A stretch of 64,000 bases of DNA, taken from the NCBI GenBank assembly GCA_023634235.1, contig JAMKCF010000057.1, positions 186,001 through 250,000 on the forward strand, given 5' to 3'. Positions 35,042-46,260 of this stretch are shown here, piece after piece. Source of the DNA: Pisaster brevispinus (taxonomy: Eukaryota > Echinodermata > Asteroidea > Forcipulatida > Asteriidae). The translations under genes were made by a program, and so were the position numbers. Each line of letters begins with the position of its first letter. The first letter of the stretch is position 1. Under the pieces are notes generated by a model. That model saw nothing but the letters and a program-made list of their open reading frames with translations. It did no database searches and was not told the DNA's origin.

Positions 35042-38000
35042 GATGTTAGGCCTACCCCTAAGAAAAATTGAAAAAAAAAAAAAAAAAAAAAAAAAAAACC
35101 CAGAAGCAAGGTCGTGCCGGCAGGGGTCATGGCCCAAAATAAAAGTGCGGTGAATTTGGGAATAACTCCCGATCTAGGAGGGCTAGAGGGATGATTTTTT
35201 GGCCAGACTCTGCCTTAGGTATCCCTGCATCCGAAAATTAGACTTTTACTGCCGTTGCGGGCAGGCTTCACACCGGAAAAGACCAGCAAGCGGGGACATT
35301 CCGAAAGCCCCGCAAAACATCAACGTGATTTTGCTGTAAAAAGACACAAATACAAAATAAGGAGGGTCACATCACCCCCAGGGCAATATCGAATCTGCAA
35401 AATTTTAGTACCACTGTAAAGCCCGTTTCAAGGGCTCCCTCTCCCGTGAGTTTGGGGTCGCTGACGATTCTGTAGGCGAGGCGAGCGGCCTGGATGTTAG
35501 GCCCACCCCTTAGAGAAATAGGAAAACAAAAACCAGGGGTAATGGCCCAAAATAAAAGTGCGGTGATTTTGGGAATAAGTCCCGATCTAGGAGGGCTAGA
35601 GAGATGATTTTTTTTACCTGACTCTGCCTTAGGTATCCCTGCATCCGAAAATTAGACTTTTACGGCCGTTGCGGGCAGGCTTCACACCGGAAAAGACCAG
35701 CAAGCGGGGACACTCCGAAAGCCCCCCAAAACATCAACTTGATTTTGCTGTAAAAAGACACAAATACAAAATAAGGAGGGTCACATCACCCTCAGGGCAA
35801 TATCGAATCTGCACAATTTTAGTACCACTGTAAAGCCCGTTTAAAGGGCTCCCTCTCCCGTGAGTTTGGGGTTGCTGACGATTCTGTAGGCGAGGCGAGC
35901 AGCCTGGATGTTAGGCCTACCCCTAAGAAAAATTGAAAAAAAAAAAAAAAAAAAAAAACCCAGAAGCAAGGTCGTGCCGGCAGGGGTCATGGCCCAAAAT
36001 AAAAGTGCGGTGAATTTGGGAATAACTCCCGATCTAGGAGGGCTAGAGGGATGATTTTTTGGCCTGAATCTGCCTTAGGTATCCCTGCATCCGAAAATTA
36101 GACTTTTACGGCCGTTGCGGGCAGGCTTCACACCGGAAAAGACCAGCAAGCGGGGACATTCCGAAAGCCCCGCAAAACATCAACGTGATTTTGCTGTAAA
36201 AAGAAACAAATACAAAATAAGGAGGGTCACATCACCCCCAGGGCAAAATCGAATCTGCACAATTTTAGTACCACTGTAAAGCCCGTTTTAAGGGCTCCCT
36301 CTCCCGTGAGTTTGGGGTTGCTGACGATTCTGTAGGCGAGGCGAGCGGCCTGGATGTTAGGCCCACCCCTTAGAGAAATAGGAAAACAAAAACCAGGGGT
36401 AATGGCCCAAAATAAAAGTGCGGTGCTTTTGGGAATAATTCCCGATCTAGGAGGACTAGAGAGATGATTTTTTTAGCTGACTCTGCCTTAGGTATCCCTG
36501 CATCCGAAAATTAGACTTTTACGGCCGTTGCGGGCAGGCTGCACACCGGAAAAGACCAGCAAGCGGGGACACTCCGAAAGCCCCCCAAAACATCAACTTA
36601 ATTTTGCTGTAAAAAGACACAAATACAAAATAAGGAGGGTCACATCACCCCCAGGGCAATATCGAATCTGCACAATTTTAGTACCACTGTAAAGCCCGTT
36701 TCAAGGGCTCCCTCTCCCGTGAGTTTGGGGTCGCTGACAATTCTGTAGGCGAGGCGAGCGGCCTGGATGTTAGGCCTTCCCCTAAGAAAAATTGAAAAAA
36801 AAAAGAAAACAAAACCCAGAAGCAAGGTCGTGCCGGCAGGGGTCATGACCGAAAATAAAAGTGCGGTGAATTTGGGAATAACTCCCGATCTAGGAGGGCT
36901 AGAGGGATGATTTTTTGGCCTGACTCTGCCTAAGGTATCCCTGCATCCGAAAATTAGACTTTTACGGCCGTTGCGGCAGGCTTCACACCGGAAAAGACCA
37001 GCAAGCGGGGACACTCCGAAAGCCCCGCAAAACATCAACGTGATTTTGCTGTAAAAAGACACAAATACAAAATAAGGAGGGTCACATCACCCCCAGGGAA
37101 ATATCGAATCTGCACAATGTTAGTACCACTGTAAAGCCCGTTTCAAGGGCTCCCTCTCCCGTGAGTTTGGGGTCGCTGACGATTCTGTAGGCGAGGCGAG
37201 CGGCCTGGATGTTAGGCCCACCCCTTAGAGAAATAGGAAAACAAAAACCAGGGGTAATGGCCCAAAATAAAAGTGCGGTGATTTTGGGAATAAGTCCCGA
37301 TCTAGGAGGGCTAGAGAGATGATTTTTTTACCTGACTCTGCCTTAGGTATCCCTGCATCCGAAAATTAGACTTTTACGGCCGTTGCGGGCAGGCTTCACA
37401 CCGGAAAAGACCAGCAAGCGGGGACACTCTGAAAGCCCCCCAAAACATCAACTTGATTTTGCTGTAAAAAGACACAAATACAAAATAAGGAGGGTCACAT
37501 CACCCCCAGGGCAATATCGAATCTGCACAATTTTAGTACCACTGTAAAGCCCGTTTCAAGGGCTCCCTCTCCCGTGAGTTTGGGGTCGCTGACGATTCTG
37601 TAGGCGAGGCGAGCGGCCTGGATGTTAGGCCTACCCCTAAGAAAAATTGAAAAAAAAAAGAAAAAAAAAAACCCAGAAGCAAGGTCGTGCCGGCAGGGGT
37701 CATGGCCCAAAATAAAAGTGCGGTGAATTTGGGAATAACTCCCGATCTAGGAGGGCTAGAGGGATGATTTTTTGGCCTGACTCTGCCTTAGTATCCCTGC
37801 ATCCGAAAATTAGACTTTTACGGCCGTTGCGGGCAGGCTTCACACCGGAAAAGACCAGCAAGCGGGGACACTCCGAAAGCCCCGCAAAACATCAACGTGA
37901 TTTTGCTGTTAAAAGACACAAATACAAAATAAGGAGGGTCACATCACCCCCAGGGCAATATCGAATCTGCACAATTTTAGTACCACTGTAAAGCCCGTTT

Positions 38001-38954
38001 CAAGGGCTCCCTCTCCCGTGAGTTTGGGGTCGCTGACGATTCTGTAGGCGAGGCGAGCGGCCTGGATGTTAGGCCCACCCCTTAGAGAAATAGGAAAACA
38101 AAAACCAGGGGTAATGGCCCAAAATAAAAGTGCGGTGATTTTGGGAATAAGTCCCGATCTAGGAGGGCTAGAGAGATGATTTTTTTACCTGACTCTGCCT
38201 TAGGTATCCCTGCATCCAAAAATTAGACTTTTACGGCCGTTGCGGGCAGGCTTCACACCGGAAAAGACCAGCAAGCGGGGACACTCCGAAAGCCCCCCAA
38301 AACATCAACTTGATTTTGCTGTAAAAAGACACAAATACAAAATAAGGAGGGTCACATCACCCCCAGGGCAATATCGAATCTGCACAATTTTAGTACCACT
38401 GTAAAGCCCGTTTAAAGGGCTCCCTCTCCCGTGAGTTTGGGGTCGCTGACGATTCTGTAGGCGAGGCGAGCGGCCTGGATGTTAGGCCTACCCCTAAGAA
38501 AAATTGAAAAAAAAAAAAAAAAAAAAAAAAACCCAGAAGCAAGGTCGTGCCGGCAGGGGTCATGGCCCAAAATAAAAGTGCGGTGAATTTGGGAATAACT
38601 CCCGATCTAGGAGGGCTAGAGGGATGATTTTTAGGCCTGACTCTGCCTTAGGTATCCCTGCATCCGAAAATTAGACTTTTACGGCCGTTGCGGGCAGGCT
38701 TCACACCGGAAAAGACCAGCAAGCGGGGACACTCCGAAAGCCCCGCAAAACATCAACTTGATTTTGCTGTAAAAAGACACAAATACAAAATAAGGAGGGT
38801 CACATCACCCCCAGGGCAATATCGAATCTGCACAATTTTAGTACCACTGTAAAGCCCGTTTCAAGGGCTCCCTCTCCCGTTAGTTTGGGGTCGCTGACGA
38901 TTCTGTAGGCGAGGCGAGCGGCCTGGATGTTAGGCCTACCCCTAAGAAAAATTG

Positions 38955-38985
<31 letters not shown>

Positions 38986-39790
38986 CAGAAGCAAGGTCGT
39001 GCCGGCAGGGGTCATGGCCCAAAATAAAAGTGCGGTGAATTTGGGAATAACTCCCGATCTAGGAGGGCTAGAGGGATGATTTTTTGGCCAGACTCTGCCT
39101 TAGGTATCCCTGCATCCGAAAATTAGACTTTTACGGCCGTTGCGGGCAGGCTTCACACCGGAAAAGACCAGCAAGCGGGGACACTCCGAAAGCCCCGCAA
39201 AACATCAACGTGATTTTGCTGTTAAAAGACACAAATACAAAATAAGGAGGGTCACATCACCCCCAGGGCAATATCGAATCTGCACAATTTTAGTACCACT
39301 GTAAAGCCCGTTTCAAGGGCTCCCTCTCCCGTGAGTTTGGGGTCGCTGACGATTCTGTAGGCGAGGCGAGCGGCCTGGATGTTAGGCCCACCCCTTAGAG
39401 AAATAGGAAAACAAAAACCAGGGGTAATGGCCCAAAATAAAAGTGCGGTGATTTTGGGAATAAGTCCCGATCTAGGAGGGCTAGAGAGATGATTTTTTTA
39501 CCTGACTCTGCCTTAGGTATCCCTGCATCCAAAAATTAGACTTTTACGGCCGTTGCGGGCAGGCTTCACACCGGAAAAGACCAGCAAGCGGGGACACTCC
39601 GAAAGCCCCCCAAAACATCAACTTGATTTTGCTGTAAAAAGACACAAATACAAAATAAGGAGGGTCACATCACCCCCAGGGCAATATCGAATCTGCACAA
39701 TTTTAGTACCACTGTAAAGCCCGTTTAAAGGGCTCCCTCTCCCGTGAGTTTGGGGTTGCTGATGATTCTGTAGGCGAGGCGAGCGGCCTG
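35042..39790. repeat. Twelve-monomer higher-order block, copy 2 (to its eleventh monomer)
   Basis: Starts are L 35042, S 35493, L 35907, S 36353, L 36766, S 37208, L 37621, S 38065, L 38478, L 38926 and S 39378. The class order repeats copy 1. Similarity ends near 39,682, where copy 1 goes to GGGAAATATCG and this copy keeps GGGCAATATCG. I saw only scattered differences: A-tract lengths and interruptions, ACCCCCCAGGG against ACCCCCAGGG (32781/37944), GCGGTAATTTT against GCGGTGATTTT (34284/39446), and GAGCGGACAGG (35034) here only. This makes it one of the youngest large duplications in the window. Confidence 0.9.
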
Positions 39791-39813
39791 GATGTTAGGC
39801 CTACCCCTAAGAA

Positions 39814-39845
<32 letters not shown>

Positions 39846-42800
39846 CCCAGAAGCAAGGTCGTGCCGGCAGGGGTCATGGCCCAAAATAAAAGTGCGGTGA
39901 ATTTGGGAATAACTCCCGATCTAGGAGGGCTAGAGGGATGATTTTTTGGCCAGACTCTGCCTTAGGTATCCCTGCATCCGAAAATTAGACTTTTACGGCC
40001 GTTGCGGGCAGGCTTCAAACCGGAAAAAACCAGCAAGCGGGGACACTCCGAAAGCCCCGCAAAACATCAACGTGATTTTGCTGTAAAAAGACACAAATAC
40101 AAAATAAGGAGGGTCACATCACCCCCAGGGCAATATCGAATCTGCACAATTTTAGTACCACTGTAAAGCCCGTTTCAAGGGCTCCCTCTCCCGTGAATTT
40201 GGGGTCGCTGACGATTCTGTAGGCGAGGCGAGCGGCCTGGATGTTAGGCCCACCCCTTAGAGAAATAGGAAAACAAAAACCAGGGGTAATGGCCACAAAT
40301 AAAAGTGCGGTGATTTTGGGAATAGGTCCCGATCTAGGAGGGCTAGAGGGATGATTTTTTAGCCTGACTCTGCCTTAGGTATCCCTGCATCCGAAAATTA
40401 GACTTTTACGGCCGTTGCGGGCAGGCTTCACACCGGAAAAGACCAGCAAGCGGGGACACTCCGAAAGCCCCCCAAAACACCAACTTGATTTTGCTGTAAA
40501 AAGACACAAATACAAAATAAGGAGGGTCACATCACCCCCAGGGCATCATCGAATCTGCACAATTTTAGTACCACTGTAAAGCCCGTTTCAAGGGCTCCCT
40601 CTCCCGTGAGTTTGGGGTCGCTGACGATTCTGTAGGCGAGGCGAGCGGCCTGGATGTTAGGCCTACCCCTAAGAAAAATTGAAAAAAAAAAAAAAAAAAA
40701 AAAAAAAACAAGAAGCAAGGTCGTGCCGGCAGGGGTCATGGCCCGAAATAAAAGTGCGGTGAATTTGGGAATAACTCCCGATCTAGGAGGGCTAGAGGGA
40801 TGATTTTTTGGCCTGACTCTGCCTTAGGTATCCCTGCATCCGAAAATTAGACTTTTACGGCCGTTGCGGGCAGGCTTCACACCGAAAAAGACCAGCAAGC
40901 GGGGACACTCCGAAAGCCCCCCAAAACACCAACTTGATTTTGCTGTAAAAACACACAAATACAAAATAAGGAGGGTCACATCACCCCCAGGGCAATATCG
41001 AATCTGCACAATTTTAGTACCACTGTAAAGCCCGTTTCAAGGGCTCCCTCTCCCGTGAATTTGGGGTCGCTGACGATTCTGTAGGCGAGGCGAGCGGCCT
41101 GGATGTTAGGCCCACCCCTTAGAGAAATAGGAAAACAAAAACCAGGGGTAATGGCCACAAATAAAAGTGCGGTGATTTTGGGAATAGGTCCCGATCTAGG
41201 AGGGCTAGAGAGATGATTTTTTACCTGACTCTGCCTTAGGTATCCCTGCATCCGAAAATTAGACTTTTACGGCCGTTGCGGGCAGGCTTCACACCGGAAA
41301 AGACCAGCAAGCGGGGACACTCCGAAAGCCCCCCAAAACATCAACTTGATTTTGCTGTAAAAAGACACAAATACAAAATAAGGAGGGTCACATCACCCCC
41401 GGGGCAATATCAAATCTGCACAATTTTAGTACCACTGTAAAGCCCGTTTCAAGGGCTCCCTCTCCCGTGAGTTTGGGGTCGCTGACGATTCTGTAGGCGA
41501 GGCGAGCGGCCTGGATGTTAGGCCTTCCCCTAAGAAAAATTGAAAAAAAACAAACAAAAAACAAACCCAGAAGCAAGGTCGTGCCGGCAGGGGTCATGGC
41601 CCAAAATAAAAGTGCGGTGAATTTGGGAATAACTCCCGATCTAGGAGGGCTAGAGGGATGATTTTTTGGCCTGACTCTGCCTTAGGTATCCCTGCATCCG
41701 AAAATTAGACTTTTACGGCCGTTGCGGGCAGGCTTCAAACCGGAAAAAACCAGCAAGCGGGGACACTCCGAAAGCCCCGCAAAACATCAACGTGATTTTG
41801 CTGTAAAAAGACACAAATACAAAATAAGGAGGGTCACATCACCCCCAGGGCAATATCGAATCTGCACAATTTTAGTACCACTGTAAAGCCCGTTTCAAGG
41901 GCTCCCTCTCCCGTGAATTTGGGGTCGCTGACGATTCTGTAGGCGAGGCGAGCGGCCTGGATGTTAGGCCCACCCCTTAGAGAAATAGGAAAACAAAAAC
42001 CAGGGGTAATGGCCACAAATAAAAGTGCGGTGATTTTGGGAATAGGTCCCGATCTAGGAGGGCTAGAGGGATGATTTTTGGCCTGACTCTGCCTTAGGTA
42101 TCCCTGCATCCGAAAATTAGACTTTTACGGCCGTTGCGGGCAGGCTTCACACCGGAAAAGACCAGCAAGCGGGGACACTCCGAAAGCCCCCCAAAACATC
42201 AACTTGATTTTGCTGTAAAAAGACACAAATACAAAATAAGGAGGGTCACATCACCCCCAGGGCATCATCGAATCTGCACAATTTTAGTACCACTGTAAAG
42301 CCCGTTTCAAGGGCTCCCTCTCCCGTGAGTTTGGGGTCGCTGACGATTCTGTAGGCGAGGCGAGCGGCCTGGATGTTAGGCCTACCCCTAAGAAAAATTG
42401 AAAAAAAAAAAAAAAAAAAAAAAAAACAAGAAGCAAGGTCGTGCCGGCAGGGGTCATGGCCCAAAATAAAAGTGCGGTGAATTTGGGAATAACTCCCGAT
42501 CTAGGAGGGCTAGAGGGATGATTTTTTGGCCTGACTCTGCCTTAGGTATCCCTGCATCCGAAAATTAGACTTTTACCGCCGTTGCGGGCAGGCTTCAAAC
42601 CGGAAAAAACCAGCAAGCGGGGACACTCCGAAAGCCCCGCAAAACATCAACGTGATTTTGCTGTAAAAAGACACAAATACAAAATAAGGAGGGTCACATC
42701 ACCCCCAGGGCAATATCGAATCTGCACAATTTTAGTACCACTGTAAAGCCCGTTTCAAGGGCTCCCTCTCCCGTGAATTTGGGGTCGCTGACGATTCTGT

Positions 42801-45800
42801 AGGCGAGGCGAGCGGCCTGGATGTTAGGCCCACCCCTTAGAGAAATAGGAAAACAAAAACCAGGGGTAATGGCCACAAATAAAAGTGCGGTGATTTTGGG
42901 AATAGGTCCCGATCTAGGAGGGCTAGAGGGATGATTTTTTAGCCTGACTCTGCCTTAGGTATCCCTGCATCCGAAAATTAGAAATTTACGGCCGTTGCGG
43001 GCAGGCTTCACACCGGAAAAGACCAGCAAGCGGGGACACTCCGAAAGCCCCCCAAAACACCAACTTGATTTTGCTGTAAAAAGACACAAATACAAAATAA
43101 GGAGGGTCACATCACCCCCAGGGCATCATCGAATCTGCACAATTTTAGTACCACTGTAAAGCCCGTTTCAAGGGCTCCCTCTCCCGTGAGTTTGGGGTCG
43201 CTGACGATTCTGTAGGCGAGGCGAGCGGCCTGGATGTTAGGCCTACCCCTAAGAAAAATTGAAAAAAAAAAAAAAAAAAAAAAAAAACAAGAAGCAAGGT
43301 CGTGCCGGCAGGGGTCATGGCCCAAAATAAAAATGCGGTGAATTTGGGAATAACTCCCGATCTAGGAGGGCTAGAGGGATGATTTTTTGGCCTGACTCTG
43401 CCTTAGGTATCCCTGCATCCGAAAATTAGACTTTTACGGCCGTTGCGGGCAGGCTTCACACCCGAAAAGACCAGCAAGCGGGGACACTCCGAAAGCCCCG
43501 CAAAACATCAACGTGATTTTGCTGTAAAAAGACACAAATACAAAATAAGGAGGGTCACATCACCCCAAGGGCAATATCGAATCTGCACAATTTTAGTACC
43601 ACTGTAAAGCCCGTTTCTAAGGCTCCCTCTCCCGTGAGTTTGGGGTCGCTGACGATTCTGTAGGCGAGGCGAGCGGCCTGGATGTTAGGCCCACCCCTTA
43701 GAGAAATAGGAAAACAAAAACCAGGGGTAATGGCCCAAAATAAAAGTGCGGTAAATTTGGGAATAGGTCCCGATCTAGGAGGGCTAGAGAGATGATTTTT
43801 TACCTGACTCTGCCTTAGGTATCCCTGCATCCGAAAATTAGACTTTTACGGCCGTTGCGGGCAGGCTTCACACCGGAAAAGACCAGCAAGCGGGGACACT
43901 CCGAAAGCCCCCCAAAACACCAACTTGATTTTGCTGTAAAAAGACACAAATACAAAATAAGGAGGGTCACATCACCCCCAGGGCATCATCGAATCTGCAC
44001 AATTTTAGTACCACTGTAAAGCCCGTTTCAAGGGCTCCCTCTCCCGTGAGTTTGGGGTCGCTGACGATTCTGTAGGCGAGGCGAGCGGCCTGGATGTTAG
44101 GCCTACCCCTAAGAAAAATTGAAAAAAAACAAACAAAAAAAAACCCCAGAAGCAAGGTCGTGCCGGCAGGGGTCATGGCCCAAAATAAAAGTGCGGTGAA
44201 TTTGGGAATAACTCCCGATCTAGGAGGGCTAGAGGGATGATTTTTTGGCCTGACTCTGCCTTAGGTATCCCTGCATCCGAAAATTAGACTTTTACGGCCG
44301 TTGCGGGCAGGCTTCAAACCGGAAAAAACCAGCAAGCGGGGACACTCCGAAAGCCCCGCAAAACATCAACGTGATTTTGCTGTAAAAAGACACAAATACA
44401 AAATAAGGAGGGTCACATCACCCCCAGGGCAATATCGAATCTGCACAATTTTAGTACCACTGTAAAGCCCGTTTCAAGGGCTCCCTCTCCCGTGAGTTTG
44501 GGTCCGCTGACGATTCTGTAGGCGAGGCGAGCGGCCTGGATGTTAGGCCCACCCCTTAGAGAAATAGGAAAACAAAAACCAGGGGTAATGGCCCAAAATA
44601 AAAGTGCGGTGATTTTGGGAATAAGTCCCGATCTAGGAGGGCTAGAGAGATGATTTTTTTACCTGACTCTGCCTTAGGTATCCCTGCATCCGAAAATTAG
44701 ACTTTTACGGCCGTTGCGGGCAGGCTTCACACCGAAAAAGACCAGCAAGCGGGGACACTCCGAAAGCCCCCCAAAACACCAACTTGATTTTGCTGTAAAA
44801 ACACACAAATACAAAATAAGGAGGGTCACATCACCCCCAGGGCAATATCGAATCTGCACAATTTTAGTACCACTGTAAAGCCCGTTTTAAGGGCTCCCTT
44901 TCCTGTGAGTTTGGGGTTGCTGACGATTCTGTAGGCAAGGCGAGCGGCCTGGATGTTAGGCCTACCCCTAAGAAAAATTGAAAAAAAAAAAAACAAAAAA
45001 AAAACCAGGAAGCAAGGTCGTGCCGGCAGGGGTCATGGCCCGAAATAAAAGTGCGGTGAATTTGGGAATAACTCCCGATCTAGGAGGGCTAGAGGGATGA
45101 TTTTTTGGCCTGACTCTGCCTTAGGTATCCCTGCATCCGAAAATTAGACTTTTACGGCCGTTGCGGGCAGGCTTCACACCGGAAAAGACCAGCAAGCGGG
45201 GACACTCCGTAAGCCCCGCAAAACATCAACGTGATTTTGCTGTAAAAAGACACAAATACAAAATAAGGAGGGTAACATCACCCCCAGGGCAATATCAAAT
45301 CTGCACAATTTTAGTACCACTGTAAAGCCCGTTTCAAGGGCTCCCTCTCCCGTGAGTTTGGGGTCGCTGACGATTCTGTAGGCGAGGCGAGCGGCCTGGA
45401 TGTTAGGCCCACCCCTTAGAGAAATAGGAAAACAAAAACCAGGGGTAATGGCCCAAAATAAAAGTGCGGTGATTTTGGGAATAAGTCCCGATCTAGGAGG
45501 GCTAGAGAGATAATTTTTTTACCTGACTCTGCCTTAGGTATCCCTGCATCCGAAAATTAGACTTTTACGGCCGTTGCTGGCAGGCTTCACACCGGAAAAG
45601 ACCAGCAAGCGGGGACACTCCGAAAGCCCCCCAAAACATCAACTTGATTTTGCTGTAAAAAGACACAAATACAAAATAAGGAGGGTCACATCACCCCCAG
45701 GGCAATATCGAATCTGCACAATGTTAGTACCACTGTAAAGCCCGTTTCAAGGGCTCCCTCTCCCGTGAGTTTAGGGTCGCTGACGATTCTGTAGGCGAGG

Positions 45801-45811
45801 CGAGCGGCCTG
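39791..45811. repeat. Seven regular L-S dimers
   Basis: Starts are L 39791, S 40240, L 40653, S 41102, L 41514, S 41960, L 42372, S 42820, L 43233, S 43681, L 44093, S 44539, L 44952 and S 45399. Mean dimer length is 860. A local family is marked by CCCGTGAATTTGG (40192, 41053, 41911, 42771), ATGGCCACAAATAAAAG, AATAGGTCCC, GGGCATCATCG (40543, 42261, 43122, 43981) and AAACCGGAAAAAACC (40018, 41738, 42598, 44317). Markers recur mainly at one-dimer and two-dimer spacings, consistent with repeated dimer-scale amplification. Confidence 0.92.
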
Positions 45812-46260
45812 GATGTTAGGCCTACCCCTAAGAAAAATTGAAAAAAAAAAAAAACAACAACAACAACCCAGAAGCAAGGTCGTGCCGGCAGGGGTCATGG
45901 CCCAAAATAAAAGTGCGATGATTTTGGGAATAAGTCCCGATCTAGGAGGGCTAGAGAGATGATTGTTTTACCTGACTCTGCCTTAAGTATCCCTGCATCC
46001 GAAAATTTGACTTTTACGGCCGTTGCGGGCAGGCTTCACACCGGAAAAGACCAGCAAGCGGGGACACTCCGAAAGCCCCCCAAAACATCAACTTGATTTT
46101 GCTGTAAAAAGACACAAATACAAAATAAGGAGGGTCACATCACCCCCAGGGCAATATCAAATCTGCACAATTTTAGTACCACTGTAAAGCCCGTTTCAAG
46201 GGCTCCCTCTCCCGTGAGTTTGGGATCGCTGACGATTCTGTAGGCGAGGCGAGCGGCCTG
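45812..46260. repeat. Chimeric monomer: L spacer with S body
   Basis: The spacer is L type, with an A-tract ending in CAACAACAACAACCC and the AAGCAAGG block. The body that follows is S type: GTGCGATGATTTTGGG, AAGTCC, AGAGATGATTGTTTTACC and CCCCCC with AACTTGAT. The switch lies between about 45,890 and 45,920. An L monomer follows at once (46261), giving an L-L step whose first member is L only in its spacer. Confidence 0.88.

Noticed and set aside
36640..37062. Minus-strand open frame of 140 codons, the longest in the window
   Set aside because: It arises from a few variants of one L monomer (TCATGACCGAAAAT, CCTAAGG and a one-base loss in TTGCGGCAGG). The sister copy at 31.6 kb is broken by a different tract. 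It is best explained by chance.
29700..39682. The long duplications as pure assembly artefacts
   Set aside because: Copies differ at scattered bases and in A-tract patterns, which argues for real copies, but without reads an error in copy number cannot be excluded.
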